Positions 16,522 through 25,385 are shown, counted from the stretch's first letter. The stretch: DNA of 64,000 bases from Actinosynnema sp040640215 (GCF_040640215.1 NZ_JBFABG010000006.1:363202-427201), one strand, 5' to 3'. Notes: generated from the sequence alone by a model not told the origin. Program-made: numbers and translations.

Positions 16522-16572
16522 ATCTCACGGGCGGTGTCGCAGCGGCGTCCGACGCGACACCGCTCGTGAGAT
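16522..16572 (+). terminator. Terminator after the AA10 gene
   Basis: A 19-bp inverted repeat with one mismatch (atctcacgggcggtgtcgc at 16522-16540, and its complement at 16554-16572). It lies 26 bases after the monooxygenase stop and also just before the convergent arsM stop at 16607, so it may serve both directions. Confidence 0.75.
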
Positions 16573-16606
16573 GCGTCGACCGGGTGTGCCCCCGGTCCCG
16601 GGAGAG

Positions 16607-17419
16607 TCAGCAGGCGGCGCAGCAGCCGCCGGTCGTCGCCGGAACGGACGGCTGCGCCGGACCGACCGCGGGCCTGGTGGCGCGGATGATCGCGGAGTAC
16701 ATGTCCTCGGCCACCTGGTGGGTGGGGGTGATCTCGACGTCGGTGAAACCGGCGGCGGTCAGGTGGTCGCGGTACTCGGCGAAGGACAGCGCCCCGGCGA
16801 TGCAGCCGACATAGCTGCCGCGCTCGGCGCGCTGGTCGGGGGTCAGGTGGTCGTCGGCCACGACGTCGGAGATGCCGATCCGCCCGCCGGGGACCAGGAC
16901 GCGGGCCATCTCGGCGAACACGGCGGGCTTGTCGACCGAGAGGTTGACCACGCAGTTGGAGATCACGACGTCGATCGTGTTCGCGGGCAGGGGGACGGCC
17001 TCGATGGTGCCCTTGAGGAATTCGACGTTGGTCGCGCCCGCCTCGCGGGCGTTGGCCAGGGCGAGGGACAGCATCTCCTCGGTCATGTCCACCCCGTACG
17101 CCTTGCCGGTGGGTCCGACGCGGCGGGCGGAGAGCAGCACGTCGATCCCGCCCCCGGACCCGAGGTCCAGCACCCGCTCACCTTCGCGGAGGTCGGCGAC
17201 CGCCGTCGGGTTGCCGCAGCCCAGTGACGCGGCGACGGCCTCGGCGGGCAGGGCGTCGCGGTCGGCCCCCGGGTACAGGCCGGCCCCGAAGGTGGAGTCC
17301 ACCTCCACCGGGTCCGCACCGCAGCAGCCGGCGGTCGCGCCGCCGGTGGTGACGGCGACGGCCGAGGCGGCGTAGCGCTGCCGGACGATCTCGCGCAGGT
17401 CGGTTGCCTGGTCGCTCAT
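16607..17419 (-). CDS. arsM: Arsenite methyltransferase ArsM
   Basis: 270 residues starting at ATG 17419 (MSDQATDLREIVRQRYAASA). The SAM-binding motif I is VLDLGSGGGIDVLLSARRVG, followed by GVDMTEEML. Conserved cysteines are present: TAGCCGADP near the N-terminus, ISNCVVNLS and SYVGCIAGALS in the core, and a terminal TGGCCAAC that could bind arsenite. ArsM converts As(III) to methylated, volatile forms. It is divergent from arsR across an 83-base operator/promoter region, so the whole cluster is probably arsenite-inducible through ArsR. Confidence 0.92.
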   Translation of the reverse strand: MSDQATDLREIVRQRYAASAVAVTTGGATAGCCGADPVEVDSTFGAGLYPGADRDALPAEAVAASLGCGNPTAVADLREGERVLDLGSGGGIDVLLSARRVGPTGKAYGVDMTEEMLSLALANAREAGATNVEFLKGTIEAVPLPANTIDVVISNCVVNLSVDKPAVFAEMARVLVPGGRIGISDVVADDHLTPDQRAERGSYVGCIAGALSFAEYRDHLTAAGFTDVEITPTHQVAEDMYSAIIRATRPAVGPAQPSVPATTGGCCAAC

Positions 17420-17467
17420 CGGGTGGCCCTTCTCGTGGTTCCTGATTCGACGTTCTTCGATTCGACC

Positions 17468-17499
17468 TTGCGCTTTAGATCGACACTTGTCAATATAGA
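17468..17499. promoter_or_regulatory. Ars divergent promoter/operator
   Basis: A near-perfect palindrome, AT-c-GACA-ct-TGTC-a-AT (17479-17494), abuts TATAGA (17494-17499). The arsR ATG is at 17503, so a -10 at this place would give a leaderless or nearly leaderless arsR mRNA, and no ribosome binding site is visible. ArsR bound to the palindrome would block this promoter and possibly the divergent arsM one. Confidence 0.6.
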
Positions 17500-17502
17500 A
17501 GC

Positions 17503-17871
17503 ATGCCGAAACAAGAGCCGGTCGCGGCGCTCGACCAGACCGACGCGTGCCGCGCGGGGCTGTTGACCGCGCCGTTGGGCGCGGCGCAGGCCGCGGAGCT
17601 GGCACCGGTGTTCAAGGCGTTGGGCGACCCGGTGCGGCTGCGGCTGCTGTCGATGATCGCCTCCCGCGCCGGCGGCGAGGTGTGCGTGTGCGAGCTGACC
17701 CCGGCGTTCGAGCTGTCCCAGCCGACCATCTCCCACCACCTCAAGCTGCTGCGCCAGGCCGGCCTGATCGACTCCGAGCGGCGCGGCACCTGGGTCTACT
17801 ACCGGCTGCGGCCCGAGGTCACCGACCGGCTCGCCGCGCTGCTCACCCGCCCGGCGGAGGTGGCGCGGTGA
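17503..17871 (+). CDS. arsR: ArsR-family arsenite-responsive repressor
   Basis: 122 residues, a single winged-helix domain. The metal-sensing motif VCVCEL is near residues 64-69 (GGEVCVCELTPAFELSQPTI), followed by the recognition helix QPTISHHLKLLRQAGLI and wing RRGTWVYYRL. An extra cysteine lies near the N-terminus (TDACRAG). The protein should release DNA when it binds As(III) or Sb(III). No Shine-Dalgarno sequence precedes the ATG and a -10 lies only a few bases upstream. Its stop overlaps the GTG start of the ACR3 gene (GTGA at 17868-17871), giving a coupled arsR-ACR3 transcript. Confidence 0.92.
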   Translation: MPKQEPVAALDQTDACRAGLLTAPLGAAQAAELAPVFKALGDPVRLRLLSMIASRAGGEVCVCELTPAFELSQPTISHHLKLLRQAGLIDSERRGTWVYYRLRPEVTDRLAALLTRPAEVAR

Positions 17872-18962
17872 CCGCGTCGCCCACCACCGCCCCCGGCGGC
17901 GATCCGACGCCGACCGGCCCGGTCGCGGCCCGGATGTCCGTGCTGGACCGGTGGCTGCCGGTGTGGATCGGCGCGGCGATGGTCGTCGGCCTGCTGGCCG
18001 GCCGGTGGGTTCCGGGGCTGGGCGGGGTGCTGGACGCGGTCGCGGTGGACGGGATCTCGCTGCCGATCGCGCTGGGGCTGCTGGTGATGATGTACCCGGT
18101 GCTGGCCAAGGTCCGCTACGACCGCCTCGACACGGTGACCGGCGACCGCCGCCTGCTGTGGTCCTCGCTGGTGTTGAACTGGGTGCTGGGCCCGGCGCTG
18201 ATGTTCGCGCTGGCGTGGCTGCTGCTGCCCGACCTGCCCGAGTACCGCACCGGGCTGATCATCGTGGGTCTGGCGCGCTGCATCGCGATGGTGGTCATCT
18301 GGAACGACCTGGCGTGCGGCGACCGCGAGGCCGCCGCCGTCCTGGTCGCGCTGAACTCCGTGTTCCAGGTGATCGCCTTCGGCCTGCTCGGCTGGTTCTA
18401 CCTGTCCGTGCTGCCCGGCTGGCTCGGCCTGCCCACCACCGACCTGGCGATCTCCGGGTGGCAGATCGCGAAGAGCGTGCTGATCTTCCTCGGCGTGCCG
18501 CTGCTGGCCGGTTGGCTGACCCGCCGACTGGGCGAGAAGGCCAAGGGCCGCGACTGGTACGAGTCCCGGTTCCTGCCCAAGATCGGCCCGGTCGCGCTCT
18601 ACGGGCTGCTGTTCACCATCGTGGTGCTGTTCGCGCTGCAAGGCGACCAGATCACCACCCGGCCGCTGGACGTCGTCCGGATCGCGCTGCCCCTGCTGGT
18701 CTACTTCGCCCTGATGTGGGCGGGTTCCTTCGCGCTCGGCCGGGCGATCGGCCTGGGCTACGCGCGCACCACCACCCTGGCGTTCACCGCCGCGGGCAAC
18801 AACTTCGAGTTGGCCATCGCCGTGGCCATCGCGACCTTCGGCGCGACCAGCGGCCAGGCGCTCGCCGGGGTGGTCGGCCCGCTGATCGAGGTCCCCGTGC
18901 TCGTCGGCCTGGTCTACGTCTCCCTGGCGCTGCGCCGCCGCTTCGCCCCCGCACTCCGCTGA
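17868..18962 (+). CDS. ACR3-family arsenite efflux transporter
   Basis: 364 residues with GTG start overlapping the arsR stop. About ten transmembrane segments are visible, beginning WLPVWIGAAMVVGLLAG after a ~25-residue cytoplasmic tail. The essential ACR3 cysteine lies in IIVGLARCIAMVVIWNDLAC, and the conserved FTAAGNNFELAIAVAIATFG segment is present. ACR3 proteins export As(OH)3 using the proton gradient; they are unrelated to ArsB proper even when called arsB. The stop is followed by 88 bases before arsC that still encode part of a lost ArsC N-terminal domain. Confidence 0.93.
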   Translation: MTASPTTAPGGDPTPTGPVAARMSVLDRWLPVWIGAAMVVGLLAGRWVPGLGGVLDAVAVDGISLPIALGLLVMMYPVLAKVRYDRLDTVTGDRRLLWSSLVLNWVLGPALMFALAWLLLPDLPEYRTGLIIVGLARCIAMVVIWNDLACGDREAAAVLVALNSVFQVIAFGLLGWFYLSVLPGWLGLPTTDLAISGWQIAKSVLIFLGVPLLAGWLTRRLGEKAKGRDWYESRFLPKIGPVALYGLLFTIVVLFALQGDQITTRPLDVVRIALPLLVYFALMWAGSFALGRAIGLGYARTTTLAFTAAGNNFELAIAVAIATFGATSGQALAGVVGPLIEVPVLVGLVYVSLALRRRFAPALR

Positions 18963-19050
18963 CCCGGGGGCCGGCAGCCACCTGCCCGTCCTCGCCGCCC
19001 GCTTCGCCCGGCAACGCCTCGAAGCCACCGCCAAGAACCAGGGAGCCACC

Positions 19051-19455
19051 GTGTCCGACCTGCCCGAGGTGCTGTTCGTCTGCGTCCACAACGCCGGCCG
19101 TTCCCAGATGGCCGCCGCCCTGCTGCACCACCACGCCCAAGGCCGCGTCACGGTCCGCTCCGCCGGGTCCGCACCCGCCGACACGATCAACCCCGCCGTC
19201 GTCGAGGCCATGGCCGAACTCGGCCTCGACCTGTCGCGGGAGTTCCCGAAGCCGCTGACCACCGCAGCCGTCCAGGCCGCCGACGTCGTGATCACCATGG
19301 GCTGCGGCGACGCCTGCCCGGTCTTCCCCGGCAAGCGCTACCTCGACTGGCGACTCGACGACCCCGCCGGCCAGGGCCTCGACGCCGTCCGCCCCATCCG
19401 CGACGAGATCGACCGCCGCGTCACCGCCCTGCTCGCCGAACTCGCACCCGCCTGA
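19051..19455 (+). CDS. arsC: Arsenate reductase, low-molecular-weight phosphatase type
   Basis: 134 residues. The P-loop VCVHNAGRSQMAAALL carries the nucleophilic Cys and binding Arg (CX5R) of LMW-PTP-like arsenate reductases. Further features are ITMGCGDACPVFPGKRYLDW, with resolving-cysteine candidates, and the DP acid loop (LDDPAGQ). It reduces As(V) to As(III) for export by the upstream transporter, probably with a mycothiol or thioredoxin partner. The same frame reads back through 18966-19050 as LPVLAARFARQRLEATAKNQ, similar to the helical extension of longer actinobacterial ArsC proteins, but no start codon precedes it. The GTG at 19051 is therefore used. Confidence 0.9.
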   Translation: MSDLPEVLFVCVHNAGRSQMAAALLHHHAQGRVTVRSAGSAPADTINPAVVEAMAELGLDLSREFPKPLTTAAVQAADVVITMGCGDACPVFPGKRYLDWRLDDPAGQGLDAVRPIRDEIDRRVTALLAELAPA

Positions 19456-19514
19456 CGGCACGCGGCAGCGGCGGGAACGGCCGCACCACCCCGCGTACGA
19501 CCGGTGCCCGGCAC

Positions 19515-19541
19515 GGGCGTGCCCGACCTGCGGGCACGCCC
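19515..19541. terminator. Bidirectional terminator between arsC and SDR
   Basis: A 10-bp perfect inverted repeat, gggcgtgccc (19515-19524) and gggcacgccc (19532-19541), lies between the convergent arsC and SDR genes. Confidence 0.55.
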
Positions 19542-19549
19542 CCGTCCGC

Positions 19550-20278
19550 TCAGCTCGTGAAACCGCCGTCCACGGCCAACTGCGTCCCGGTGATGTAGCG
19601 GGCCTCTTCGGAGACCAGGTACGCCACCGCCGACGCGATCTCCTCCGGTCGGGCGTACCGGCCGACCGCGGTGAACGCGCGGATCGCGTCCGCCATCGGG
19701 TGGTCCTCGGGGTTCAGGTCGGTCGCCGTCGCACCGGGGCAGACCAGGTTGACCGTGATGCCGCGCGGGCCGAGTTCCCGGCCCAGCGCCTTGGTCAGCC
19801 CCAGCAGGGCCGCCTTGCTCGCCGAGTACAGCGAGAAGCCCGGGAACGCGGCCCGCTCCGCCACGTTGCTGCCGATGCTCACGATCCGCCCGCCGGGCCC
19901 CAGGTGCGGCAGCGCCGCCTTGACCACCAGGAACGGCGCGCGCACGTTCACGTCGAACGTCCGGTCGAACTCCTCGACCCCCAGCTCCTCCACCGGCCCG
20001 ACCAGGAACTCCGCGGCGTTGTTCACCACGATGTCCAGCCGGCCCAGCGTCGCGGCGGTCTCCGCGACCGCCGCCGCGACCGCCGCCGGGTCCGCGCTGT
20101 CCGCCCGGATCGCCACCACCCGGCGGCCGATGCCCTTGATCTCCTCCACCACGTCGTCCGCGTTGTTCCGGTAGGTCACGGCGACGTCCGCGCCCTCGCG
20201 CGCCAGCCGCGCCGCCACCGCCGCGCCGATCCCCCGACTACCGCCGGTGACCAGGGCGACCTTGCCTTCGATGTTCAT
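19550..20278 (-). CDS. Short-chain dehydrogenase/reductase
   Basis: 242 residues. The NAD(P)-binding motif is VTGGSRGIGAAVAARLAREG, the NNAAEFLVG strand follows, the catalytic Ser lies in RIVSIGSNVAER, and the catalytic YxxxK is in LYSASKAALLGL. A C-terminal GTQLAVDGGFTS completes a classical SDR of FabG type. The basic residue after the first strand (TYRNNAD) suggests NADP(H). Substrate cannot be told from sequence. It stands alone, converging with arsC; the upstream 130 bases hold the probable promoter. FabG-like proteins outside fatty-acid clusters are usually secondary-metabolism or stress reductases, so I avoid a specific name. Confidence 0.88.
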   Translation of the reverse strand: MNIEGKVALVTGGSRGIGAAVAARLAREGADVAVTYRNNADDVVEEIKGIGRRVVAIRADSADPAAVAAAVAETAATLGRLDIVVNNAAEFLVGPVEELGVEEFDRTFDVNVRAPFLVVKAALPHLGPGGRIVSIGSNVAERAAFPGFSLYSASKAALLGLTKALGRELGPRGITVNLVCPGATATDLNPEDHPMADAIRAFTAVGRYARPEEIASAVAYLVSEEARYITGTQLAVDGGFTS

Positions 20279-20396
20279 GGGAGCGATCGTGACCGGTCGG
20301 CGACCGGAAACCCGGCGGCAATCGGACGTCGCGCCGGCGGTCCGGAAACCCGTTGCGAGGTCCCCGGTGATCGCCTAGCGTTCCCGGTACACGAGG

Positions 20397-20497
20397 AAGG
20401 AGGTGGTCCGAAGTTGCACAGCTACAGGACTCGACGTGAGGTGGCCGTCCGCTAGGACCTCCCCCTAGGTGGTCTGGGCGAATCCCAGGCAGCCACC
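20397..20497 (+). promoter_or_regulatory. Leader-like element: extended Shine-Dalgarno, 13-codon ORF and hairpin
   Basis: AAGGAGGTGGTCC at 20397-20409 can pair almost completely with the 3' end of 16S rRNA (one G-U in 13). It precedes a 13-codon ORF (20414-20455, TTG start). A stem follows immediately: GGTGG-t-CTGGG (20468-20478), loop cgaat, and CCCAG-gcag-CCACC (20484-20497). The arrangement is that of a translated leader controlling downstream expression. The next supported gene on this strand is the ANTAR protein 570 bases away, so the target is unclear. Confidence 0.5.
20414..20455 (+). CDS. 13-residue leader-like peptide
   Basis: TTG start, peptide MHSYRTRREVAVR, TAG stop. The unusually strong ribosome binding site 5 bases upstream is the main evidence that it is translated. 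It is Arg-rich (four Arg in thirteen), which would suit ribosome-stalling or arginine-sensing, but that is a guess. It has no hydrophobic segment and is too short to fold. Confidence 0.45.
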   Translation: MHSYRTRREVAVR

Positions 20498-21050
20498 CGG
20501 CCCCCGTGACCCCGAGCCCAGTCCAGCTCGGCCCGCACCCCGTGCGGGAGACGGTCCGGGGGCCGTTTCACGTTCCCGGACGCTCACGCACAGTGCTCAC
20601 GCGCTCGCCCCGCCCGACGGCACCCGCCCAATGGCACCCGCAGCGGCACGCCCGACGGACGTCCCCGGCGACGCCCGCGCAGCGGCACCCCGCGCCGGCC
20701 GCGCGGCAGAGGCCCGCGACGCCCGCGCAGCGGCACATCCCGGGCCCGTCCCGCGCCGTCCGACGACCGCGCGGCACCGCGCGGCGATACGTCGGGAGCC
20801 GACCCGTTCCGGCCGCGAACCCCGCTCTCCGCTGGTCGCCACCACCGCCGCGTACCTCCGACCGCGAACCGCGGCCCCGAAACCGGACGTCTCGCCGGCC
20901 TCGACTACGGTGATCGTTCACGCGGTTGAAAAGCCAGCCGCAAGCCACCCGGAGTCCAGCGTGCTGGGCACCAGGGTCAGCGACCGCTGAGGGCTTGCCG
21001 GAGTGCTGGCACCGCCTGTCCTCGCGCGCGCCGACCCGTTTTCGACGTGC
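20498..21050. other. GC-rich low-complexity gap with direct repeats
   Basis: No gene is supported. Long open frames exist but encode Pro/Arg/Ala-rich low-complexity sequence, with no start signals or motifs. A 21-bp direct repeat (gcgacgcccgcgcagcggca plus c) occurs at 20668-20688 and 20716-20736, with a shorter related copy near 20638-20649. The stretch may be a long untranslated leader of the ANTAR gene or decayed coding DNA. Confidence 0.5.
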
Positions 21051-21065
21051 GAGAGGAGCCCGACC

Positions 21066-21548
21066 GTGGTCGGGGACGACGGACTGGACGGAACGCTGTC
21101 CGCGCGGATCGCCGGCCTGGAGGCCGAGGTGGCGGGGCTGCGCAAAGCGGTGCAGACCCGAACGGTCATCGGACAGGCCACCGGCCTGATCGCGGCCGTG
21201 CAGGGGTGCAGCCCGCAGCAGGGGTTCCGCCTACTGGTCGCCATGTCGCAGCACCACAACGTGAAGCTGCACACGATCGCAGTAAAACTGCTCGACCTCG
21301 CCGCCGAACTGGGACCGCGCCGGGCCCTGCGCGCGGTGCACCAGTCGGACCGCAACGGCGACCGCGCCGACTGGCCGGGCGTCGACGTGGTCCACGCCGC
21401 ACGGCAGTTGGTCGCGGCCTACGACGCGGCCAACACCGCCGGCGCGGAACGCCCCGAGGTGCGAAGACAGCTCGCCGACCAGGTCACCCTGGCCGGTCAG
21501 CTACTCGCCGAGAAACTGGCCGAAGTCGGCTGGTTGCCCGACAACTGA
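21066..21548 (+). CDS. ANTAR-domain RNA-binding regulator
   Basis: 160 residues starting at GTG 21066 (GAGAGGAG at 21051-21058). Residues ~12-72 form a short coiled-coil plus ANTAR domain: LEAEVAGLRKAVQTRTVIGQ, ATGLIAAVQGCSPQQGFRLL, VAMSQHHNVKLHTIAVKLLD. ANTAR domains bind paired RNA hairpins to prevent transcription termination. No GAF or receiver domain is attached, which is shorter than most actinobacterial ANTAR regulators. The C-terminal ~85 residues are helical and unassigned. Its 3' end overlaps the 3' end of treZ by 52 bases on opposite strands, so the two transcripts are partly antisense. Confidence 0.82.
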   Translation: MVGDDGLDGTLSARIAGLEAEVAGLRKAVQTRTVIGQATGLIAAVQGCSPQQGFRLLVAMSQHHNVKLHTIAVKLLDLAAELGPRRALRAVHQSDRNGDRADWPGVDVVHAARQLVAAYDAANTAGAERPEVRRQLADQVTLAGQLLAEKLAEVGWLPDN

Positions 21549-23224
21549 ACGACCGCGAACGACTCGGCGGGCAGGCGCAAGGCCTGCCCGGCCACCACCG
21601 CCCCACCCGACGCCAGCAGCACCTCACCGGACAGGGGCACCTCGGCGTCCGCCGCGCCGAGGTTGCACGCCACCCGCAGCCCACCGCGCACCAGCACCAG
21701 CACGTCCCCGTCACCCTCGACCCGGAACCGGTCCAGCCGGGGGTCGGAGAGCTCGGGCCGGGCCCGCCGCAGCGCGATCAGCGACCGGTAGAGCTCCAGC
21801 ACCCGGCGGTGCGGGTCGGCGGACAGCTCGTCCCACACCAGCTTGGACCGCTCGACCGTCGCCGGGTCCATCGGATCGGGTACCTCCGACTCGCCCCACC
21901 CGTGCCGGCCGAACTCGCGCCGCCGTCCCGTGCGCACCGCGTCCGCCAGCTCCGGGTCCGGGAACGAGGCGAAGAACTGCCACGGCGTGCTCGCCGCCCA
22001 CTCCTCGCCCATGAACAGCATCGGCGTGTACGGCGAGCACAGCACGATCGCCGCGCCGACCGCGAGCCGGCCGAACGGCACCGTCGCGGACAGCCGGTCG
22101 CCGGTCGCCCGGTTGCCGACCTGGTCGTGGTTCTGCGAGTAGGCCAGGAACCGGTAGCCGGGCAGGCGCTTGTCCACCGGACGCCCGTGGTGGCGGTGGC
22201 GGAACGACGACCACGTGCCGGCGTGGAAGAACACCTCCCGCAACGTCGTCGGCAGCGCGCCGACGAAGTCCGGGTAGTAGCCGGAGGTCTCCCCGCTCAA
22301 CGCCACGTGCAGCGCGTGGTGCAGGTCGTCGGACCACTGCGCGGACAGCCCGTACCCGCCGGCCTCCCGCGCGGTGACCAGCTTCGCGTCGTTCAGGTCG
22401 GACTCGGCGATCAGCTCCAACGGCCGGCCGACCGCCGCCGACAGGGCGTCCACCTCGACCGCGAGCTGCTCCAGCAGGTGCACCGCACCCCGGTCGACCA
22501 GCGCGTGCACCGCGTCCAGCCGCAGCCCGTCGACGTGGAAGTCGCGCAGCCAGCCCAGCGCGTTGTCGATCACGTACCGGCGCACCTCGTCGGAGTCCGC
22601 GCCGTCCAGGTTCAGGCCCGGACCCCAGTCGTTGCTGCCCGCGAAGTACGGCCCGAACCGGTCCAGGTACGCGCCGGACGGCCCGAGGTGGTTGTAGACC
22701 ACGTCGAGCAGCACGGCCAGGCCCCGCGCGTGGCAGGCGTCCACGAACCGCTTGAAGCCGTCCGGCCCGCCGTAGGGCTCGTGCACCGCGCCCCACAGCA
22801 CGCCGTCGTAGCCCCAGCCCGCGACCCCGTCGAACGCGTTGACCGGCATCACCTCGACGTGCGTGACACCGAGGTCGACCAGGTGGTCCAGCCGTTCGAC
22901 GGCGCTGTCGAAGGTGCCCGCCGGGGTGAACGTCCCGATGTGCAGCTCGTAGATCACCGCGCCGGGCAGCCCGCGCCCGGTCCACGACCCGTCGGTCCAC
23001 TCGAAGGCCGCGTGGTCGTAGACCCGGGACGCCTCGTGCACCCCGTTCGGCTGCCGGAGCGACCTCGGGTCGGGCAGCGCGTCGCCGTCGAGCACGAAGG
23101 CGTAGTCCACGCCGACCGCCGTCGAGTGCCACCACCCGCCGTCGCCGGCGGTCATCTCGTGGTCCTGCCCGTCCACCCGCACCTGGGCCCGCTCGTGTCG
23201 CGGGGCCCACACCGAAAAGCTCAC
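21497..23224 (-). CDS. treZ: Malto-oligosyltrehalose trehalohydrolase TreZ
   Basis: 575 residues, GTG start at 23224 overlapping the treY stop (GTGA). The N-terminal E-set domain begins SFSVWAPRHERAQVRVDGQD. The GH13 barrel carries the nucleophile in FHVDGLRLDAVHALVD, the acid/base Glu in LIAESDLND, and the transition-state Asp in YSQNHDQVGNRATG. TreZ releases free trehalose from maltooligosyl-trehalose produced by TreY. It is the last gene of the operon. The C-terminal tail (QLSGNQPTSASFSASS) is encoded opposite the end of the ANTAR gene. No terminator is evident before that overlap. Confidence 0.95.
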   Translation of the reverse strand: MSFSVWAPRHERAQVRVDGQDHEMTAGDGGWWHSTAVGVDYAFVLDGDALPDPRSLRQPNGVHEASRVYDHAAFEWTDGSWTGRGLPGAVIYELHIGTFTPAGTFDSAVERLDHLVDLGVTHVEVMPVNAFDGVAGWGYDGVLWGAVHEPYGGPDGFKRFVDACHARGLAVLLDVVYNHLGPSGAYLDRFGPYFAGSNDWGPGLNLDGADSDEVRRYVIDNALGWLRDFHVDGLRLDAVHALVDRGAVHLLEQLAVEVDALSAAVGRPLELIAESDLNDAKLVTAREAGGYGLSAQWSDDLHHALHVALSGETSGYYPDFVGALPTTLREVFFHAGTWSSFRHRHHGRPVDKRLPGYRFLAYSQNHDQVGNRATGDRLSATVPFGRLAVGAAIVLCSPYTPMLFMGEEWAASTPWQFFASFPDPELADAVRTGRRREFGRHGWGESEVPDPMDPATVERSKLVWDELSADPHRRVLELYRSLIALRRARPELSDPRLDRFRVEGDGDVLVLVRGGLRVACNLGAADAEVPLSGEVLLASGGAVVAGQALRLPAESFAVVQLSGNQPTSASFSASS

Positions 23225-25385
23225 TGATCTCCTCGCACCAGCAGTGCCACCGGGTAGTGGTCCAACAGGTCGCCCAGGCGGGCCCGCGCCGGCCGGGCCG
23301 TGAGCACGTCGGTCCACGTGCCGGGCGGCAACGGCAGCTCGGTGTCCCGCCAGCCGCCGGCGGCGGCCAGCCCCACCGGGAGCCGGGTGGCCACCGCGAC
23401 CAGGCCGGTCCGCTCGAACGCGACGGCGTGCGCCGCGCCGGGCCCGGACGCGGGCAGCGGGCGGTAGCCGCGGAACAGCTCCGGCCGCTCGCGCCGCAGC
23501 CGCAGCGCCTTGTGCACCACCAGGAGCTTGGCCGCGCCGGTCGCGTCCACGGGCGGCAGCAGGCCGTCCGCGATCGCGTCGAGCAGGTCGCGCCGCACCG
23601 CGTAGTCCACCGGCCGCCGGTTGTCCGGGTCGACCAGGGACAGGTCCCACAGCTCGGTGCCCTGGTAGACGTCGGGCACGCCGGGCGCGGTGAGCTGCAC
23701 CAGCTTCTGCCCCAGCGCGTTGGACCAGCCGTGCGCCTCGACCCGGTCCACGAACGCGGCCACGTCGGCGGCGACCGGACCGCTCAGCACCTCGTCCGGC
23801 CACGCCGCGACGGCCGCCTCGAACGGCTCGTCGTGGTCCACCCACGTGGTGCGGATCTTCGACTCCTTGGCCGCCTTGTCCAGGTACCCGGCCATCCGCT
23901 CGGCGGTGATCGGCCACGCGCCCACCAGCGACTGCCAGGCCAGCAGGTTCAGCGCGGGCTCGTCGATCGGGTGCGCGGCGGTCCACCGCCGCACCGCGCC
24001 GGCGAACTCGTCCGGGATCTCGGCGAGCACCGCCAGCCGGGCCCGGACGTCCTCGGAGCGCTTGGTGTCGTGGGTGGACAGCGCGGTCATCGCGGCCGGC
24101 GACCCGGCCTCGCGGGCCGCCGCGCGCTCGTGGAACTCGTCCGGGGACATCCCGAACCGGTCCGGCGCGCCGCCCACCTCGTTGAGCGCGACGAACCGGG
24201 TGTACCGGTAGAAGGCGGTGTCCTCGGTGCCCTTGGCCACGACCATGCCGGAGGTCTGCTGGAGCCGGGTGGCGAGCTCGCCGCGCGGGTCCGCCCGGAC
24301 CTGCTCGTCCAGCGCGCGCACCGCCGCCGGGTCGGCACCCGGGCCCGCCGCCGAGCGGACCGCCGCGTCCCACGCGTCCCGGCCCTCCGGCAGGTAGGAC
24401 CGGTAGACCGGGAAGGCGGCCATCACCCGGGCCACGGCCAGGGCGGCGGCCTCCCGGTCCGGGTGGTCCACCAGCGCCGCGATCCGGCGCACCTCGGCGC
24501 GCAGGATCGTGTCGGTCACCAGGTTCCGGCACTCGTGCTCGACGGCGGCGAAGTCCGTGGCCACGCCCAGTTCCCGGGCCAGCGCGGTGTAGCCGGGTTC
24601 GCCCGCCGGGTCCACGAACAGCCCGCACACCTCGCGCAGCGCGTCGTAGCCGGTGGTGCCGTCGGCCGGCCAGCTCGCGGGCAGCGCCTCGTCCGGGCCG
24701 AGGATCTTCTCCACCACCAGCCAGCAGCCGGCCCGGTCGCGCAGCCGGCGCACGTACCCGCCGGGGTCGGCCAGGCCGTCCGGGTGGTCCACCCGCAGCC
24801 CGGTCACGTCACCCGCCGCGACCCACCGCAGCACCTCGCCGTGCGTCGCCTCGAACACCTCCGGGTCCTCCACGCGCACGGCGGCGAGGGTGGTGATGTC
24901 GAAGAACCGCCGGTAGTTGAGCTCGGTGTTGCCGCGCCGCCAGAACGCCGACACGTAGTTCTCGTGCTCCCGCTCGTCCTCGGGTGACCCCGCGAACGGC
25001 AGCAGCAGCTTCCCCGACGACCAGTCGACGTCGAAGTACCGCGCGTACCGCGACTCCTCGCCGTGCTGGAGGACGTCCCACCACCACGGGTTGACCGGGC
25101 CGTCCTCGACCGCCATGTGGTTGGGCACGATGTCCACCACGAGTCCCAGCCCGGCCTGCCGCAGCGCCTTGCCCAGCGCCTGCCGGCCGGCCTCGCCGCC
25201 GAGCTCCTCGCGCGCCCGCGTCGGGTCCACGACGTCGTAGCCGTGCGTGGACCCCGGCACCGCCTCCAGCAGCGGCGACGCGTAGAGCGCGCCGACGCCC
25301 AGGGCGTCGAGGTAGTCGACGACCGCTTCGGCGTCGGCGAAGGTGAAATCGGGGGTGAACTGAATCCGGTAGGTCGACGTGGGGC

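Noticed and set aside
20469..20990. 173-codon plus-strand frame in the GC-rich gap
   Set aside because: Pro/Arg/Ala low complexity, no ribosome binding site, overlaps the hairpin of the leader-like element; listed as gap content instead.
23225..24628. N-terminal extension of the treZ frame to 24628
   Set aside because: The extension lies wholly inside treY and encodes Gly/Arg-rich sequence; the GTG at 23224 gives a normal TreZ N-terminus and a typical stop/start overlap.
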